Shown here: in pieces, positions 10,950-23,255 of the stretch
How positions within the stretch are numbered: the stretch's first letter is position 1
Layout of the letters: the number at the start of each line of letters is the position of its first letter
Assembly: GCA_023055425.1 (NCBI GenBank)
Contig: JALGPY010000012.1
Span: forward strand, 10,909,922 to 10,973,921
Length of the DNA stretch: 64,000 nucleotides
Direction: 5' to 3'
DNA from: Linanthus parryae
Lineage: Eukaryota > Streptophyta > Magnoliopsida > Ericales > Polemoniaceae
Position numbers and translations under genes: made by a program
Notes under the pieces: model-generated
Told to the model about the DNA's origin: nothing
Database searches by the model: none
Seen by the model: the letters and a program-made list of their open reading frames with translations, nothing else

Positions 10950-12736
10950 TGGACAATTATCAGTGTAGTAATAGTTCCGGTAAATCCGGGTTGTCGAACC
11001 CAAAGGACTTCTTTTAAAATAGTTACGAATTATTAACCTTTTGTGGGTAAAGCGCGATGAGGTTTGCTAAATCCTACTAAAAATAAGAACAATTATCTCA
11101 ATTAATCAGTTGAATGATCTCACGATTAATAAAGAATGATTACGAAAGTTACTTATGAATGACAAAGTTCAAGATATCTATTTTGGTTCACTAGGGAAGT
11201 CACACCACTTATGATTTACGTTCAAGTAACACGAATGTGTTTTACTTAGCCAAACGAGCACTTATACTTTGAAGATTACTCAACCAAAGTCTATATTCAA
11301 ACTCTTGTACATGATTCCTCTAGCTTATCAAGTTCAAATAAGCATTATATTCTTGTGGTCTACTCTTAGTTCTAGCTAACTAGTACGATTTCTCAACCCT
11401 AGATACCACTAGTGCTTGATTCAAGTTCGGGCAACCAATGTTGATTCCTCTAACATTCACTACCTAGATCAATCCTACTGTGATATAAAACAATACGAAA
11501 GATAGATTAAGCTCATAAACCAAACATAACTAAGTAGAAAACATTCAGTTGAGCTAAAAACGTGAAACAAGATCCATAACTCACCAAACGTGGTGTTCAA
11601 ACCCTAGCTACCTACCAGATATCCCGAATAAAAGTGTTAGCTACATCTAAACTTGATAAATACAAAGTTAAATGATCATCAATCAAAAACTAGAGAGAGA
11701 AGAGAAAAGATCAAACAAAACGTCTCCCAAGCTCCACGATCGCTCCTCTAGATCCCAAGCGTGTAGAATAGACGTCCTCCCTTGAAAAACACAACCTAAA
11801 GTCTTTTTATACGTTCTTAAAACAATTGGAACAAGTCTTGATAAATTACATCTAAACCCCATTCAAACTTGGCCGAGTGTGCGGTGTCTTCGTGCAAAGA
11901 CTTTTTCTCTTCGTGCTAAGACGTTCGTGCGAAGAGATTCAGTCTTCGTAGGAAGACCTTCTTATTTCAAGATTGAGCTGTTTCTCGAAGACTTCTGAAA
12001 TTTTGGCTAAGTAAAGTCTTCTTAGGAAGAGAAACTCTCTTCGTGGGAGGGTCTTCGTGCAAAGACAAGTTGTCCTCGTAGGAAGACCCTGTAGCTCCAG
12101 GTTTCTTCTTCGTCTTCAACGGTCCATAATTTTTTCGTCCGATGTCCGTTTTAGCTCCGTGACCCGCGGTTGGAAAGCTCTTCGAGTCTACTTTAAATTG
12201 TCACCGATCTCACTTCCATATTAATTTTAGAATCCAAAATATCCTCAAGATATCCTTAATTTGCTCTAAAACATCCTGGAAAAGCAACTAAGCTTTTTGA
12301 AAAGCAAATAAGAACTCGGGTTTTGATCCCGAACTCCGATAAATGTGATTTTTGCACCTTTGGAGTCCTTTCGCGACGTAGACTTTGATCACGTAGAGAA
12401 ATTTCCGTTTCCGGATCATTTTCTCATTTTTCTCATTATCGCCCAATTTTGGCGAAAACATCCAAAACGCGCCAAATTCACATTTTTCTTCTACTCCGAA
12501 GCTCGTTTCTTCTCTCCACTTGATTCTCGCATACGTAATTCCTGCCAAGATAAAATGTGATAAATTATTAAAACCATACTCAAAACCATTAAGAAACGCC
12601 CGGATTGTGCATTAAAGCTCGAAAACATCCAAAAGTGCATTTTCTATTTTGGCTTGAATCTCGTCACTTGGCACCGAAAAACACACAAATAACAATGTAA
12701 AATGTACGTAAGATAACCCTTATTAAGGAGCTACCA
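10950..12736 (-). mobile_element. Athila/Tat-like gypsy LTR (copy 2)
   Basis: The 1787 bp segment has TG..CA ends: minus strand TGGTAGCTCCTTAATAAG .. CTGATAATTGTCCA. It is flanked at its minus-strand 5' side by a purine-rich tract (AAGTGTGGGGGTATT, 12737-12751), the expected polypurine tract for a 3' LTR. The LTR shares landmarks with 2210-3695 and includes the GGTTGTCGAACCCAAAGG block seen at the ends of many such LTRs. There is no coding sequence. The palindromic-word cluster lies at 11886-12087. Confidence 0.65.
11886..12087. repeat. Cluster of GTCTTCGTGCRAAGAC palindromic words
   Basis: At least eight 13-16 bp quasi-palindromes lie in about 200 bp: GTCTTCGTGCAAAGAC (11886), CTCTTCGTGCTAAGAC, TTCGTGCGAAGAG, GTCTTCGTAGGAAGAC, GTCTTCTTAGGAAGAG, CTCTTCGTGGGAGGG, TCTTCGTGCAAAGAC and GTCCTCGTAGGAAGAC (12072). 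The cluster sits in the same interval of the LTR as the GATCGTGCGATC cluster of the related LTR (3127-3359). Confidence 0.8.
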
Positions 12737-14215
12737 AATACCCCCACACTTTCCACTTGCGCGTCCCTAGCAAAGTCTCATCTTGGACTGCAACTCGGGC
12801 GAGCTGGGCGGGTTGACACCTTTGTCCAAGCCCAAGCCCGAGTTCTGTCGGGTTGCCCAAGCCCAGCCTTGCCCGGATTAGGAGCATCGCCAGCCCGTCC
12901 AAGCCCAAATTCGAACAAACCAATTCGGGTTCGGGTTGAATTCGGGGTAGCCCATTGAACTAAATAAATTAACATAATTATCTCATTAAACTCAATTAAA
13001 ATTGTCCCCGTAAAGTTAAGTTAATACCTTACATATAAAAATAGATAAAAATGTAGACAATTCAATATTCTTAGGCTAAAAAATAATGATTATGATGTTA
13101 GAGTAAATTAAAAAAATATCCGTTTATACAAGAGAGTACTAAATGTTTTGTAAAAAAATCTATTGGTTATGAACACAAACATATTAAAAATACCACTAAT
13201 ATTTAATAGAAAAATAATAGATTCTCGATAAATATGCAATATAATACTCTACAAATATCACATTTTGATATGTAAGTATACAAATTGGGATATTCGGGCT
13301 AGCCCGTCGTGTAATATTCGTACCCAAGCCCGACCCTAATTGCAATTCGGGTTGAGAATTTTCGCCCGAGCCCGTCCAAATTACTCAAAACATGTGCCGA
13401 AGCCCGATTTTAGTCCGGGCTGGGTTCGGGTTGGTCGGGCTCAGCCCGTCCAAGTTGCACCCCTAGTCTCATCTACTGCATCTAACTGTCTACTAGCCAG
13501 CTAGACTCAAATGACTCAACATGACTCTTGACACTACTAATGTTGCAAGATAATGAAAATGAAAATCTAGACTCGATCTTAAACACACAAAGCACAAATA
13601 ACTTTCTTTTTGGGAGATCAGGCAATTTCAATAACATAGACAAATGCTCATGAATGATGAAAAAGTTATACAAGAGGTGTGAAGCGCAACTAAATTCGAC
13701 AACAAGTAATTCCCTATAGTTATTATAGAGAGCCTTACTTTACTATCAAGAATAATCTACCTCTTCATGTGTGATGGCAAAAATAAGAGACTAACCAAGG
13801 CTAAGCCAAATTCACAGTCCGAGCTCCTATTCCGCTAATGGTCAAATATGATGAGGCTTAAGGAGAAAATGATATAACTTGTATGGAGCAAAAATCCTAA
13901 AGCGTCCCATGAACTCACAAAAACCCATATCTCACACACCCTCACCTTGATGATAGGAATCCACAACCCGAATCCCATCGACTCCGTCCCTCAATCCTCT
14001 GAAACCTCGGTACTATGTCAATCCCGTGGCCATCAAAGCGGATGATGCGCGAAAATCAAGTCTTTATCTTCAATCCGGAACTAGGAACTTTCACGACTCG
14101 TTTTTAATAAGAACAAATGTATTCTTTCTTTATTCCTCTCATTTTCTCCTGTTTTTTATTCCATTTCTTCTTTTATCTGTTTATTTTTTTCTCTCAACAA
14201 AACATCATTAATATA
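12737..14215 (-). mobile_element. Internal 3' part of the Athila/Tat-like element
   Basis: After the purine-rich tract next to the LTR, this stretch reads like the noncoding region upstream of the 3' LTR in such elements; the AATACCCCCACACTTT motif next to the LTR is typical of them. It contains no recognisable gag-pol. It is split by a hAT MITE (12782-13464) and ends where the SIRE-type element inserted (14216). I could not show that it resumes after 34795. Short ORFs here are not convincing. Confidence 0.4.
12782..13464. mobile_element. hAT-type MITE, copy 1
   Basis: This 683 bp element is flanked by a perfect 8-bp duplication AGTCTCAT (12774-12781 and 13465-13472), the target-site length of hAT elements. 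Imperfect terminal inverted repeats are TGGACTGCAACTCGGGCG on the left and the complement of CCCGTCCAAGTTGCACCCC on the right. Subterminal regions are full of GGGTTCGGGCTTGGGC-like words, while the middle is AT-rich. It has no transposase. A second copy lies at 36969-37589. Confidence 0.85.
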
Positions 14216-15500
14216 TGAAATTGTGAGTGTGCAGGTGGTAATGCAGCTAAGATACTCTAGAAGGGGGGGGGGGGGATTGAATAGAGTATGCCAACTTTTT
14301 TCAAAACTTGCTAAGAAGATAGGATCTTGTGAAAGCTAGTGAAGTTCAATTGAAATGAAATACATTTTTAATGGTTCAGTCAAGTCTTTTTCAAGGCCTT
14401 GAAAAGAGTTTCAAACCCTTGAAAACAGACAAGTTTGAATGTTGTAAAAACTGAGTAAGTAAGGAAACTGTAAATGCAAGAGACAAAATCATAGAGTTCA
14501 GTCCATTTGAGCCTACGTCGCTACCTCAGGGATCTTCTCCCTGCAGGATTTTCAACTCAATTCTTATTAATCAAAAGCTAAGGCCTATATCTCAAGCACA
14601 GAGAATTGCGTTACTCTGTTAAAGTTTGTGGTTTTCTCTAACCTTTCTAGTACCTGCTCTAGCTACCTGATTAACTAAGAATTCTCTATTGTTCACCTTG
14701 AACAATCCTCGAGAATAAAGATAGAAATATAACAGAAATGATCTACCAATATAGCACAATACAGAAGAACACTAGAATGTGAAAACTGCAGTGAAGTATG
14801 CAGTGAACTTATGTGAAATGGATTGTGAGATTGATGAACTTCTTTGATGATTTTCAATACAGACTTGTCTCTCTCTTTTTGCCCGTTGAGTGTTGTGTGT
14901 GTTGCTTCAGAAATGAGCTCAATTTAAACTTCAAACAACTCTGCAAATCTTCCCAGATTTTCAGCAACAAATCTCCTATTTTGTAGGCAAGACACTTTGA
15001 CTCTTTGACAATCTTCTCCAACGGTTAAGTGATCACAATCTCCAGAGATGATGTCGTGATCTTCCATTTGAATAAATTGAGAAGCTGTCATACCATTCAG
15101 ATTAAACACAGCATCATCTTCTCAATTATTTCCTTCCCTGCACAAGTCAGATTAGGAAATAATCCCTGCAAACTAGGAAATAAAATTTCCTGCAAAATCA
15201 TAGTCAAACAGATGATATCTATGTTCAAACATGTTGGAATGATTTGTCTTTCATCATCAAATAGCAGTAAAACAATCATATGAAGGAGAGATAGGAAATC
15301 AACTTAGAAGAGTTTACAGAAAACTCCCCCTGAGAATGTTCATATAGGTTAGACAGTTTTAAGGCTTTGAATCCAGTTTCAAGGCCTTGAAAATAGCTAT
15401 ACTATTTGCAAACCTGTGATAACTGATTCAAGGCTTTGAAAACTGATTCAAGGGCTTGAAATAGTTGAACTATTTCAAGCGTTGCACAACCTGATCTACA
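14216..15500 (-). repeat. 3' LTR of the SIRE-type element
   Basis: The 1285 bp LTR is a direct repeat of 24989-25535 plus 34041-34790. The two copies differ by many substitutions and several indels. It holds a G-run of 13 (14263-14275) followed by GATTGAATAGAGTATGCC, and several TTTCAAGGCCTTGAAA-type palindromes at 14388-14426 and 15357-15480. The purine-rich tract lies just to its right (plus-strand ATCTCCCCCTTG). Confidence 0.9.
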
Positions 15501-15513
15501 ATCTCCCCCTTGA
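15501..15513 (-). other. Polypurine tract of the SIRE-type element
   Basis: The minus strand CAAGGGGGAGAT abuts the 3' LTR, the priming site for plus-strand DNA synthesis. Confidence 0.75.
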
Positions 15514-15805
15514 TAAAAGACAAAACCAAATTATGTTTGATCCTTAGTCTCTGCACTACTGATTAGTTCACAATTCATAATAACACAGTAATTCCAAGAA
15601 GATCCAACTTATTCAATTCAGCAACAAAAATTAAAAGGTTCAGCAGATAATTCTTAAAAACCTAAAAACCCTAGAATTTCTCCCCCTTTTTGACTTTCAT
15701 CAAAAAGATAGAGAGGATGTTGGATCAAATGTCTGGAAAATTTTGAAGAGAAAACTAAAAAAACTTAAAGAAAAAGAGAGAATGGGGAAGAAAGAGTAGG
15801 CAAGA

Positions 15806-18800
15806 TTAAGGGTTTGGGTCTTCATCTCCATCTTGATCTCCTTTTTCTTCATCACTGTCTTCAACATCAGTCTTATCCTGTTCTTCCTGTTCATCTTCTT
15901 CCTCACCAGCAGCAGTCACTTCTTCAGTCTTGTCCTTTGTAGCAGCCTTTGGAGATTTCTCCTTTTTCTTCAAAGTAATCAGCATATCATCTGAGTCAGG
16001 ACTATTGACTTCATCTCCTTTTTGAGAAGCTTGTTCAACCACTTGCTTTCCCTTATCTTTGACTGGAGCAGTCTCTTCCAAGTTGGAATGTTCACTTGGC
16101 AGATTCTTGTCAGAATCACCTTTCTTTGTACCTTCTTCATCCTCAGGAACATCAAGCAAAGTCATGCCCCTGAAGATGCTTTCCACCATGTACTTAACTT
16201 GCCCCATATCAGTTTCAAGTCCATAGACAGTTTCTTTGATCTCTTCTATATCTAAATCCAAACAATCAAGTCTCTGATTGTGTGTAGGCTGAGAAGTCTG
16301 ACTTGAAGTGGGAGTCAAGGTCTTGGGCTTAAGAAACTTCTTTGCACCTAGTTCTGTTTCATTCAAATTTGAGTACAACTTCCAAATCTTTTCTTTAGTA
16401 TTCACCACTCCAATGTTCTCAAATGCCTTCTCATTAAGCATTCCCATGCCAGAAGTGATGGATTCCTCTCCACCAGTTGGAATCTCAAAGTGTTCAAAGT
16501 ATAATGTGAGCAGATTTGCATAGGGAAAAGGGTGTTTCCTTTGATTGGTATGGCTAAAGAGCATATGTTCAATCACTAAATTTGGAAGATCAATCTCACA
16601 GCCATGCATGATCAGATGTATGATTTGCAGCATTCTCAGTCACCAACTCTCTAGAGTGCTCTCTGGGAAAGATACACCTTACCAAAATAGTGTGAAGGAA
16701 TTTGGCTTCAACATATAACACAGAGTGTGTTAATTGTTTGGATTTGATAGGAGTGTTTGGTAGGTAGAACTCTTCTTTGGCTAGTTTCACTATCTCTGTC
16801 TTTGGTGGGTGATTGTTTGTGTCATAACTCTTGGGACAGCCTAGCACATTGGTAAACTCAGAGTGGTCCAATTCAATCTCTATTCCAGCAAATCTAGATT
16901 TAATAACCAAGTGTGCTGATCTCTTAACTTGTTTCAAGTTCATATAGAAGAGTTTGGTGAGTCTTGGGTAGGCTAACCCTTTAGGGTTCAGCATAAACCA
17001 CAGAGAAATCGTCTTTAACATAGAGATGCACTTAAGATTCATGTGTTCCACCATATGCATATTGATCATGTAACACCCCCAAATGGCCCAAGCCGGAGAC
17101 CCGGGGATGTCACTCCGTACCCGAGAGGAGCCCAGATACAAGGAGATTTTATAACATGGTTCGCAAGCACAAAACATCCACAATAATAATTAAAACCAAT
17201 TGAAATTATTTCTTATTATAATCCAACATCCTAGCCACAAACCGGCATAACACTAAAGTGTTTAAACTACTAAAGAATTCAAATGAAATACTACTACTAT
17301 TATTCCATGTGATGATACGCGTCCCCTTCTACGCCAGATAACCATCTTCTAAACCTGTGGTGCGGAATCAAAAAGAAACACCACAGTACAAAATCAGCAT
17401 GAAATACTGGTAAATAAACATGCAAACATGTAAAACGATGATGGGATAGTTATAAAACAATGACTCTTTTATAAGTAAGAGTTTTTCTCAAACACAGAGG
17501 TAATAAAATTGACTCTTGTATTAAAATATAAGAGTTCCCAGTTCCATAATATTTCCAACCAATTTCCATAATCATTAGGAAAATCCAAAATCCATTGTTA
17601 ACTCCTTTCCGTTAACAAAAATAAAAATCCATTATTAATACGTTGTGACGGGGGAAACCAAATCATCTCGCAAGCATCCAAGACCTTAAGTGTCGACACC
17701 CCCCCAAAGAATCTAACGTCCAGAGGAGTGAGTACAGGGAGCTATCCAGGGACTTGCAACCGGATTTAAATAAAAATAAATTAGACGAGAGACCGAATCA
17801 ACACGCCCAATGTCAATAGTAACCATACCACAATAATCATAAATGTCCCCGCACAATTATTCCACTTTACGTATTAATTCATTATTATCATCATGGTGAT
17901 ATTTCCAAGAAAAGCATTTATCAAGTAGAAATCACATATTGCATGTCACATCACATAAACACATTTTGAGACGTATAGAAATACAAGATTTCGTTTCGAC
18001 ACGAAAGAGATAAGAATACTAGGCTTGGCACATTTACTTACCTCAAAGCAAAATTCAACTATAGCAACTCAATCAACGTACTCTACGTACTCGTCGTCGA
18101 CGAACTCGTTACCTACACGTAACAATATTCTAATCAGACAAATATTCTAGCAATATACTTGCTATACTAATTACATGCATATGATTGTCAATGGTTTAGG
18201 GTTCTAACACCAACCAAACATCTCACTCAAATCATACTTCAAAACAAAACCCAATACTTTGCTTCAAAATCCTCTAACCTAAAGCATACATAATCTATCA
18301 TAACTCCACCAATCTATTAATCTAGTTTCCCAAAAAGATCATGGTCTAAAAACAGTTCCATTGGATTCAAGACGTTCGAAATAATAAGTTTAGCCTCAAA
18401 CGGATCTTAATTTCGATTCCTGAATCAAAAGTTATACTAGTTTCAAGTTTCCAACTTCATTCAAAATATCCATACGGGAATTGTCAATCTTCATGAAACT
18501 TTTCTCCCAAGCATCTAGTTCATCCTATATTCATACTAAACCTAATATAACATGATTCCCACATTCAAATTAGATTGTTATCCACATACTATGATCATTC
18601 AAACACCCAAATCGTTTAATCAAACTTCTCTTCCAAACTAGGGTTTCTTCCCAACACCCAAGAACATGATAACCCTAAAACTTAATTATCAATCCTATGA
18701 ATTCATGAACAATGATCCTAAAAATAACAAATTGAAGATTAAAGATTACATGCAACATACATGAATCATGAACAAGTGATCACAAGAATAAGAGATCAAC

Positions 18801-19838
18801 AAGAGAAAAGAAAAGAAGAAACAAAACAAGCTCTATCCCGCCGCCATGGAGGCCGGACGGGAAGAGAGGCGGACGGAGAGAGAGAAAAAGAAAGAGAGAA
18901 AGAAAGAAGAAAAAGAGAAAAAGAGAGAGATACTACCTCAACGGAAAAGAGAGACGGCGGCGGCGGTGGGGTGGCTGCCGTCGGGTAGAGGGACGAGAGA
19001 GAGTGAGAGAGGGACGGGGTGAGAGTGAGGGAGACGTGAGAGAGATAGAGAAAATAGGGAGAGTGAGGGTTTTATGAGAGTTGAAAATAAAATCAACTTC
19101 ATAAGTAGGAAACCCTCTTGAATAAGGAAACTTTTAAGTAGGAAGAAAAGTTAGGTCAAAAGACACTTATTCCCCCCTTAGTTTTGCTAAAAGACAAATA
19201 CCTCCCCCAACCTCAAGTAAAAGACACTAAAACCTTTGATTAAAGTCACAAAGTTCCCCCCAAACTCTCAAAACCATTATAATTAACTCTCCACAATTAA
19301 ATTAACTTCCCAACACTTATAATAATATCACAGAATACCCGTAGTCACAAAACGGGGTATTTCAGATCATACTACATAAAGCAATAGATCTGGAAGCAAA
19401 ACCATCTAACCACTGACCTTTGGAGGTGTTTGAGACAAACCAGGTTTCATCAAGGGTTGAGGTCTTTGAGTAGATTTGCAGAGCCTTCTCCATATTATCT
19501 TCTGGCTGTTCTTCTGTTACCTTCCTTTCCATTTTTCAGCTTGAGTTGTCTTCTTATTTTTCTTCAACTTCTTGGGGCTAGAGATCTCTATTTCAGGTTG
19601 CTTCTCTGCAACAGCTTTCTCTTTCTTCTTCTTCTTCTTCTTTTCTGAGGAGGGAGTTGCATCCTTCTTGACTTTCTTCTTGGGTGGAGAAAGCAACTAC
19701 CTCTGCACTAGGAGTTCTAGAGATAGAATCTCCACTTATCTCTTGAACCTCTTCCATTGTTGTCTTTCTTTTCTTCTCTGAACTGGGTTTTGATCCTCCA
19801 GCCATCTTGATTCTGTCTGAAGCTCTCCTTGTGCTCAT
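15806..19838 (-). pseudogene. Env-like third ORF of the SIRE-type element, split by a solo LTR
   Basis: The segments are 19838-19370 and 17068-15806. The first is a Ser/Lys/Glu-rich N-terminal part (starting MSTRRASDRIKMAGG). The second is a ~415-residue stretch with the block NPKGLAYPRLTKLFY, ELDHSEFTNVLG, then IIHLIMHGCEIDLPNLVIEHM and PYANLLTLYFEHF, which resembles the so-called putative plant transposon protein domain in third ORFs of SIRE-like elements. A long acidic tail (E/D-rich, 15806-16000) follows. The 17069-19364 solo LTR interrupts it. A frame change near 16630 and another in the Glu-rich part near 19600 also break it. The function is unknown; env-like status rests on position only, with no clear fusion peptide. 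Confidence 0.7.
17069..19364 (-). mobile_element. Solo Ty3/gypsy-type LTR
   Basis: The 2296 bp element has TG..CA ends (TGTAACACCCCC .. GGGGTATTTCA) and a perfect 5-bp TSD GATCA (17064-17068 and 19365-19369). By analogy with the LTR at 1-2209 the functional strand is minus (starting TGAAATACCCCG). It has no internal domain. A purine-rich GAGAGAGAAAAAG stretch with GC-rich CGGCGG blocks lies at 18830-19060. The similarity to 1-300 (for example CGCACAATTATTCCACTTTACG) shows both belong to related families. Confidence 0.88.
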
Positions 19839-20289
19839 TAGGGTTTGGGAGAAGAATAGAGAGAGGTAAGAATGATACGGAGAGAAGAGAATAAAAGAAG
19901 ATAAGTACTAAAAGAGTTTGAGTTTCAACAGGAAACTAGAATATCTCTCTAATCTGAAAAGATCTGTAATAATCAGAGAAGATTCAAATCTTTTAGGCCG
20001 TTAGAAATAAATAATTTAATACTATATTTGGCTAAAACGAGTTTTCGAAAAAGGTAGGGGCTATATTGAGAAAATATCTACAGAGATTTCACCCAATACA
20101 GAATGATCCAAGTTTATTGACTACTAGTATAGCAGACTTATTTTCAAGGCTTTGAAAAGGTTTTCAAGGTCTTGAAATGCTGTAACATTGCAACAGATAA
20201 AAATCAAAGCTTTGAAGTGATTTTCAAGGCATTGAAAATCAGTTCAAACCTTTGAAAGCACATACAACTTACCTTTCTTACATGATGCT

Positions 20290-23049
20290 CTCCCTAAACC
20301 AATGCATCTTTATTTAGCATTCCCAATTCCAATCTTAGAGCTGAGAATCTTTCATCTGCTAATGGTTTAGTGAAGATATCTGCAATTTGCATGTTAGTAG
20401 CAACAAATTCAAGAACAATATCACCTTTCTAAGCATGATCTCTGATGAAATGGTGTCTGACATAAATGTTCTTGGTTCTTGAATGTTGAAATGGATTCTT
20501 TGTAATTGAAATTGCACTGGTGTTATCACATTTGATAGGTATGCTTCTGAAATCAAATCCAAGGTCTCTTAGGTGTTGAGCAATCCACAGTACTTGTGAA
20601 CAACATGCTCCTGCAGCTATACATTTAGCTTCAGCTGTTGATAGAGCAACTGAATTATGTTTCTTGAAATGCCAACTGATCAAGGATGATCCAATAAATT
20701 GGCCAGTTCCTGAAGAGCTTTTCCTATCAACTTTGTAACCTGCAAAGTCAGCATCTGAAAAACCATACTAAGAGAAATTATAATGTCTTGGATACCAAAG
20801 CCCTAAGTCTTTGGTTGCATTGAGATATCTGAAGATTCTCTTCACAACACTTAAGTGTGACTCCTTTGGATCATCTTGAAATCTAGCACACATGCGTACA
20901 CTAAATATGAGATCTGACCTGCTTGTTATAAGATAGAGTAATGATCCAATCATACCTCTATACTCTTTCACATTGACACTCTTACCAGATTCATCCTTGT
21001 CTAAGGATAATGTAGAACTCATAGGAGTCTTGGCTTCCTTACATTGAGCCATGCTATATTTGCTTAACAAGTCTCTTGTGTATTTGCTTTGACGCAGAAA
21101 GATGCCCTTCTTCAATTGATGTAATTGAAGTCCTGGAAACTAGAGCAAAAGTTTCCTCATAATCAATACCTTCCTCTTGGTTGTAACCTTGAGCAACTAA
21201 CCTTGTTTTGTTTCCGATTACTTTGCCCCTTTCATTCAACTTATTTCTGAACACCCATCTGGTACCAATGGCACACTGGTTTGTAGGTGGAGGAACCAGG
21301 TTCCAAACCTTATTCCTTTCAAACTCATTGAATTCACTTTGCATAGCAATGATCTAGTCTGCTTCTTGTAATGCTTCCTTCACAATTTTAGGTTCTACAA
21401 GAGAGGTAAAAGCATTAAAAGCACATAAGCTCTTCAACTGTGATCTAGTTTGTGTACCAGTGGTTGGATCTGAAATGATATTATCAACTGGATGAGATGA
21501 GAGATATTTGAATCTCTTTCTTAGAGACCAGGGTTCAGGTTCTCCATAGATCTTCTCTAGTCTTGAAGTAGTGGCTTTGTCACTTGTATCATTCTGCTCA
21601 TCTTTTCAAGGCTATGAGGCTTATTTTCAAGGCCTTGAGAACCATTTTCAAGGTCTTGAAAATGTATTCTGTTTTCATCTGAGCCTTTCTTGAATCCCAG
21701 TGGATTCTCAGTCTCTTCCTCTAATTCATGCTTGTTCAAATTCAAGTCTGCAAAACTTTCACTCAAAGAACCATCATAGCTTTCATCAAAAATAACATGA
21801 ATGCTCTCTTCAACCAGTTTGGTTCTTTTATTGTAAACTCTATAAGCTTTGCTATTCATAGAGTAACCAAGAAAATACCTTCATCACTTCTTGCATCAAA
21901 CTTACCAAGATTGTCTTTTCCATTGTTATGGATAAAACATGTGCATCCAAAGGGGTTGAAGTATGAAATGTTTGGCTTTCTCCCTTTGAATATTTCTTAG
22001 GGGGTCTTCTTCAGGATAGGTCTGATCAAGCACCTGTTCAGTATATAGTTTGCTGTATTCACAGCTTCTGCCCAATAATGTTTTGGCAGCTTGTTTTGAA
22101 GAAGCATTGTCCTTGACATATCTTCAAGAGTCGTGTTCTTTCTTTCAAAAACACCATTCTGTTGAGGAGTTCTTGGTGCAGAAAAGTTGTGAGTAATACC
22201 ATGCTTAACAAAAAACAAATCAAATTCTAATTGATCGAATTCTCTACCATGATCACTTCTAATTGAAGCTACATGTAGGTTTTTCATAGTTTGAAGTTCT
22301 CTGCAAAGCTTTGAAAATTCAGAGAGGGCTTCAGATTTTTATTTGAGGAACAATATCCAAGTAAATCTGGAAATATCATCTACAACAACTAGCATATACC
22401 TTTTACCTTTTGGAGTAGGAGTTCTCATAGAACCACAGAGATCCATATGAAGAAGTTCAATGGGTCTAGTTGTACTTACAAACTTCTTTGGCTTGAAGGA
22501 GCTTCTGGTCTGCTTGCCCTGAGCACAAGCTTTGCACAATTCATATTCTTTGAACTTAATGGATGGCACTCCTCTTACCAAGTCTTTGGAAATCAAGTTG
22601 TTCAAAGTATGCAAACTAATATGACCAAGCTTCATGTGCCAAAGCTTTGAATCCGCTTTCAAACTTTTACCTGCAACTTTGTTAGTCTGAAAAGTATAAA
22701 CATTGTTTGATTTAGAGGCTGTGAGAATGCAATCTCTTGATTTCTCATTTTGCACCACACACTTATATTTATCAAAGATAAGTTTGTTGCCATTGTCACA
22801 AAGCTGAGATACACTAAGCAAGTTAAAATTTAGACCATCAACTAGATACACATCAAAAATAGAGTTTTCAGAATTTGTACAAACTTTACCAATACCAAGA
22901 ATATTGCAATTGCCTTTGTCACCAAGAATAATTAAACCTTCAGATTGCTCTTTCAATTTTGAGAATAGAGATCTCTTTCCACTCATGTTTCTTGAGCAAC
23001 CACTGTCCATGAACCAATTCTGTTCTTTGATGTTGGTGACAACCTGCAA
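20290..23049 (-). pseudogene. SIRE-type pol: protease, integrase, RT, RNase H (broken)
   Basis: Reading leftwards from 23049: aspartic protease with FMDSGCSRNMSG; integrase HHCC finger (LWHMKLGH .. CKACAQGK) and catalytic core with LHMDLCG, SDHGREFDQ and NGVFERKN, so the D, D and E residues are all present; a Glu-rich linker (21557-21859); RT N-terminal part (TRWVFRNKLNERGKV, EEGIDYEETFALVSR); then RT C-terminal part (RQSKYTRDLLSKY) and RNase H (LSTAEAKCIAAGACC, CDNTSAISI, IYVRHHFIRD). Between 21127 and 21115 the palm segment with the catalytic YVDD is missing, so RT was lost by internal deletion. Stops at about 22338 and 20766 and several frame changes also occur. Confidence 0.85.
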
Positions 23050-23255
23050 ACACTAATCACTGCCTTACCCACATGTTAGACCAAGTGTTGAATTTAGATT
23101 CATATTCAGGATCAACCATGTTAGTGGTCTGACCCCTTTAGGAACCCAAATCTGTTTAACTTGTCCTTTGAGTTGAAATGGAAAAGTGTTCCTCTTAAGT
23201 GAGAGTCTCTTCTTCTGAAAGGACAAGTCATTTTAATATGAACAGTTTTGCAGCA

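Noticed and set aside
10967..11000. tRNA-like GGTTGTCGAACCC next to the LTR end
   Set aside because: It resembles a B box, but no acceptor stem, anticodon arm or A box fits; it belongs to the conserved LTR end.
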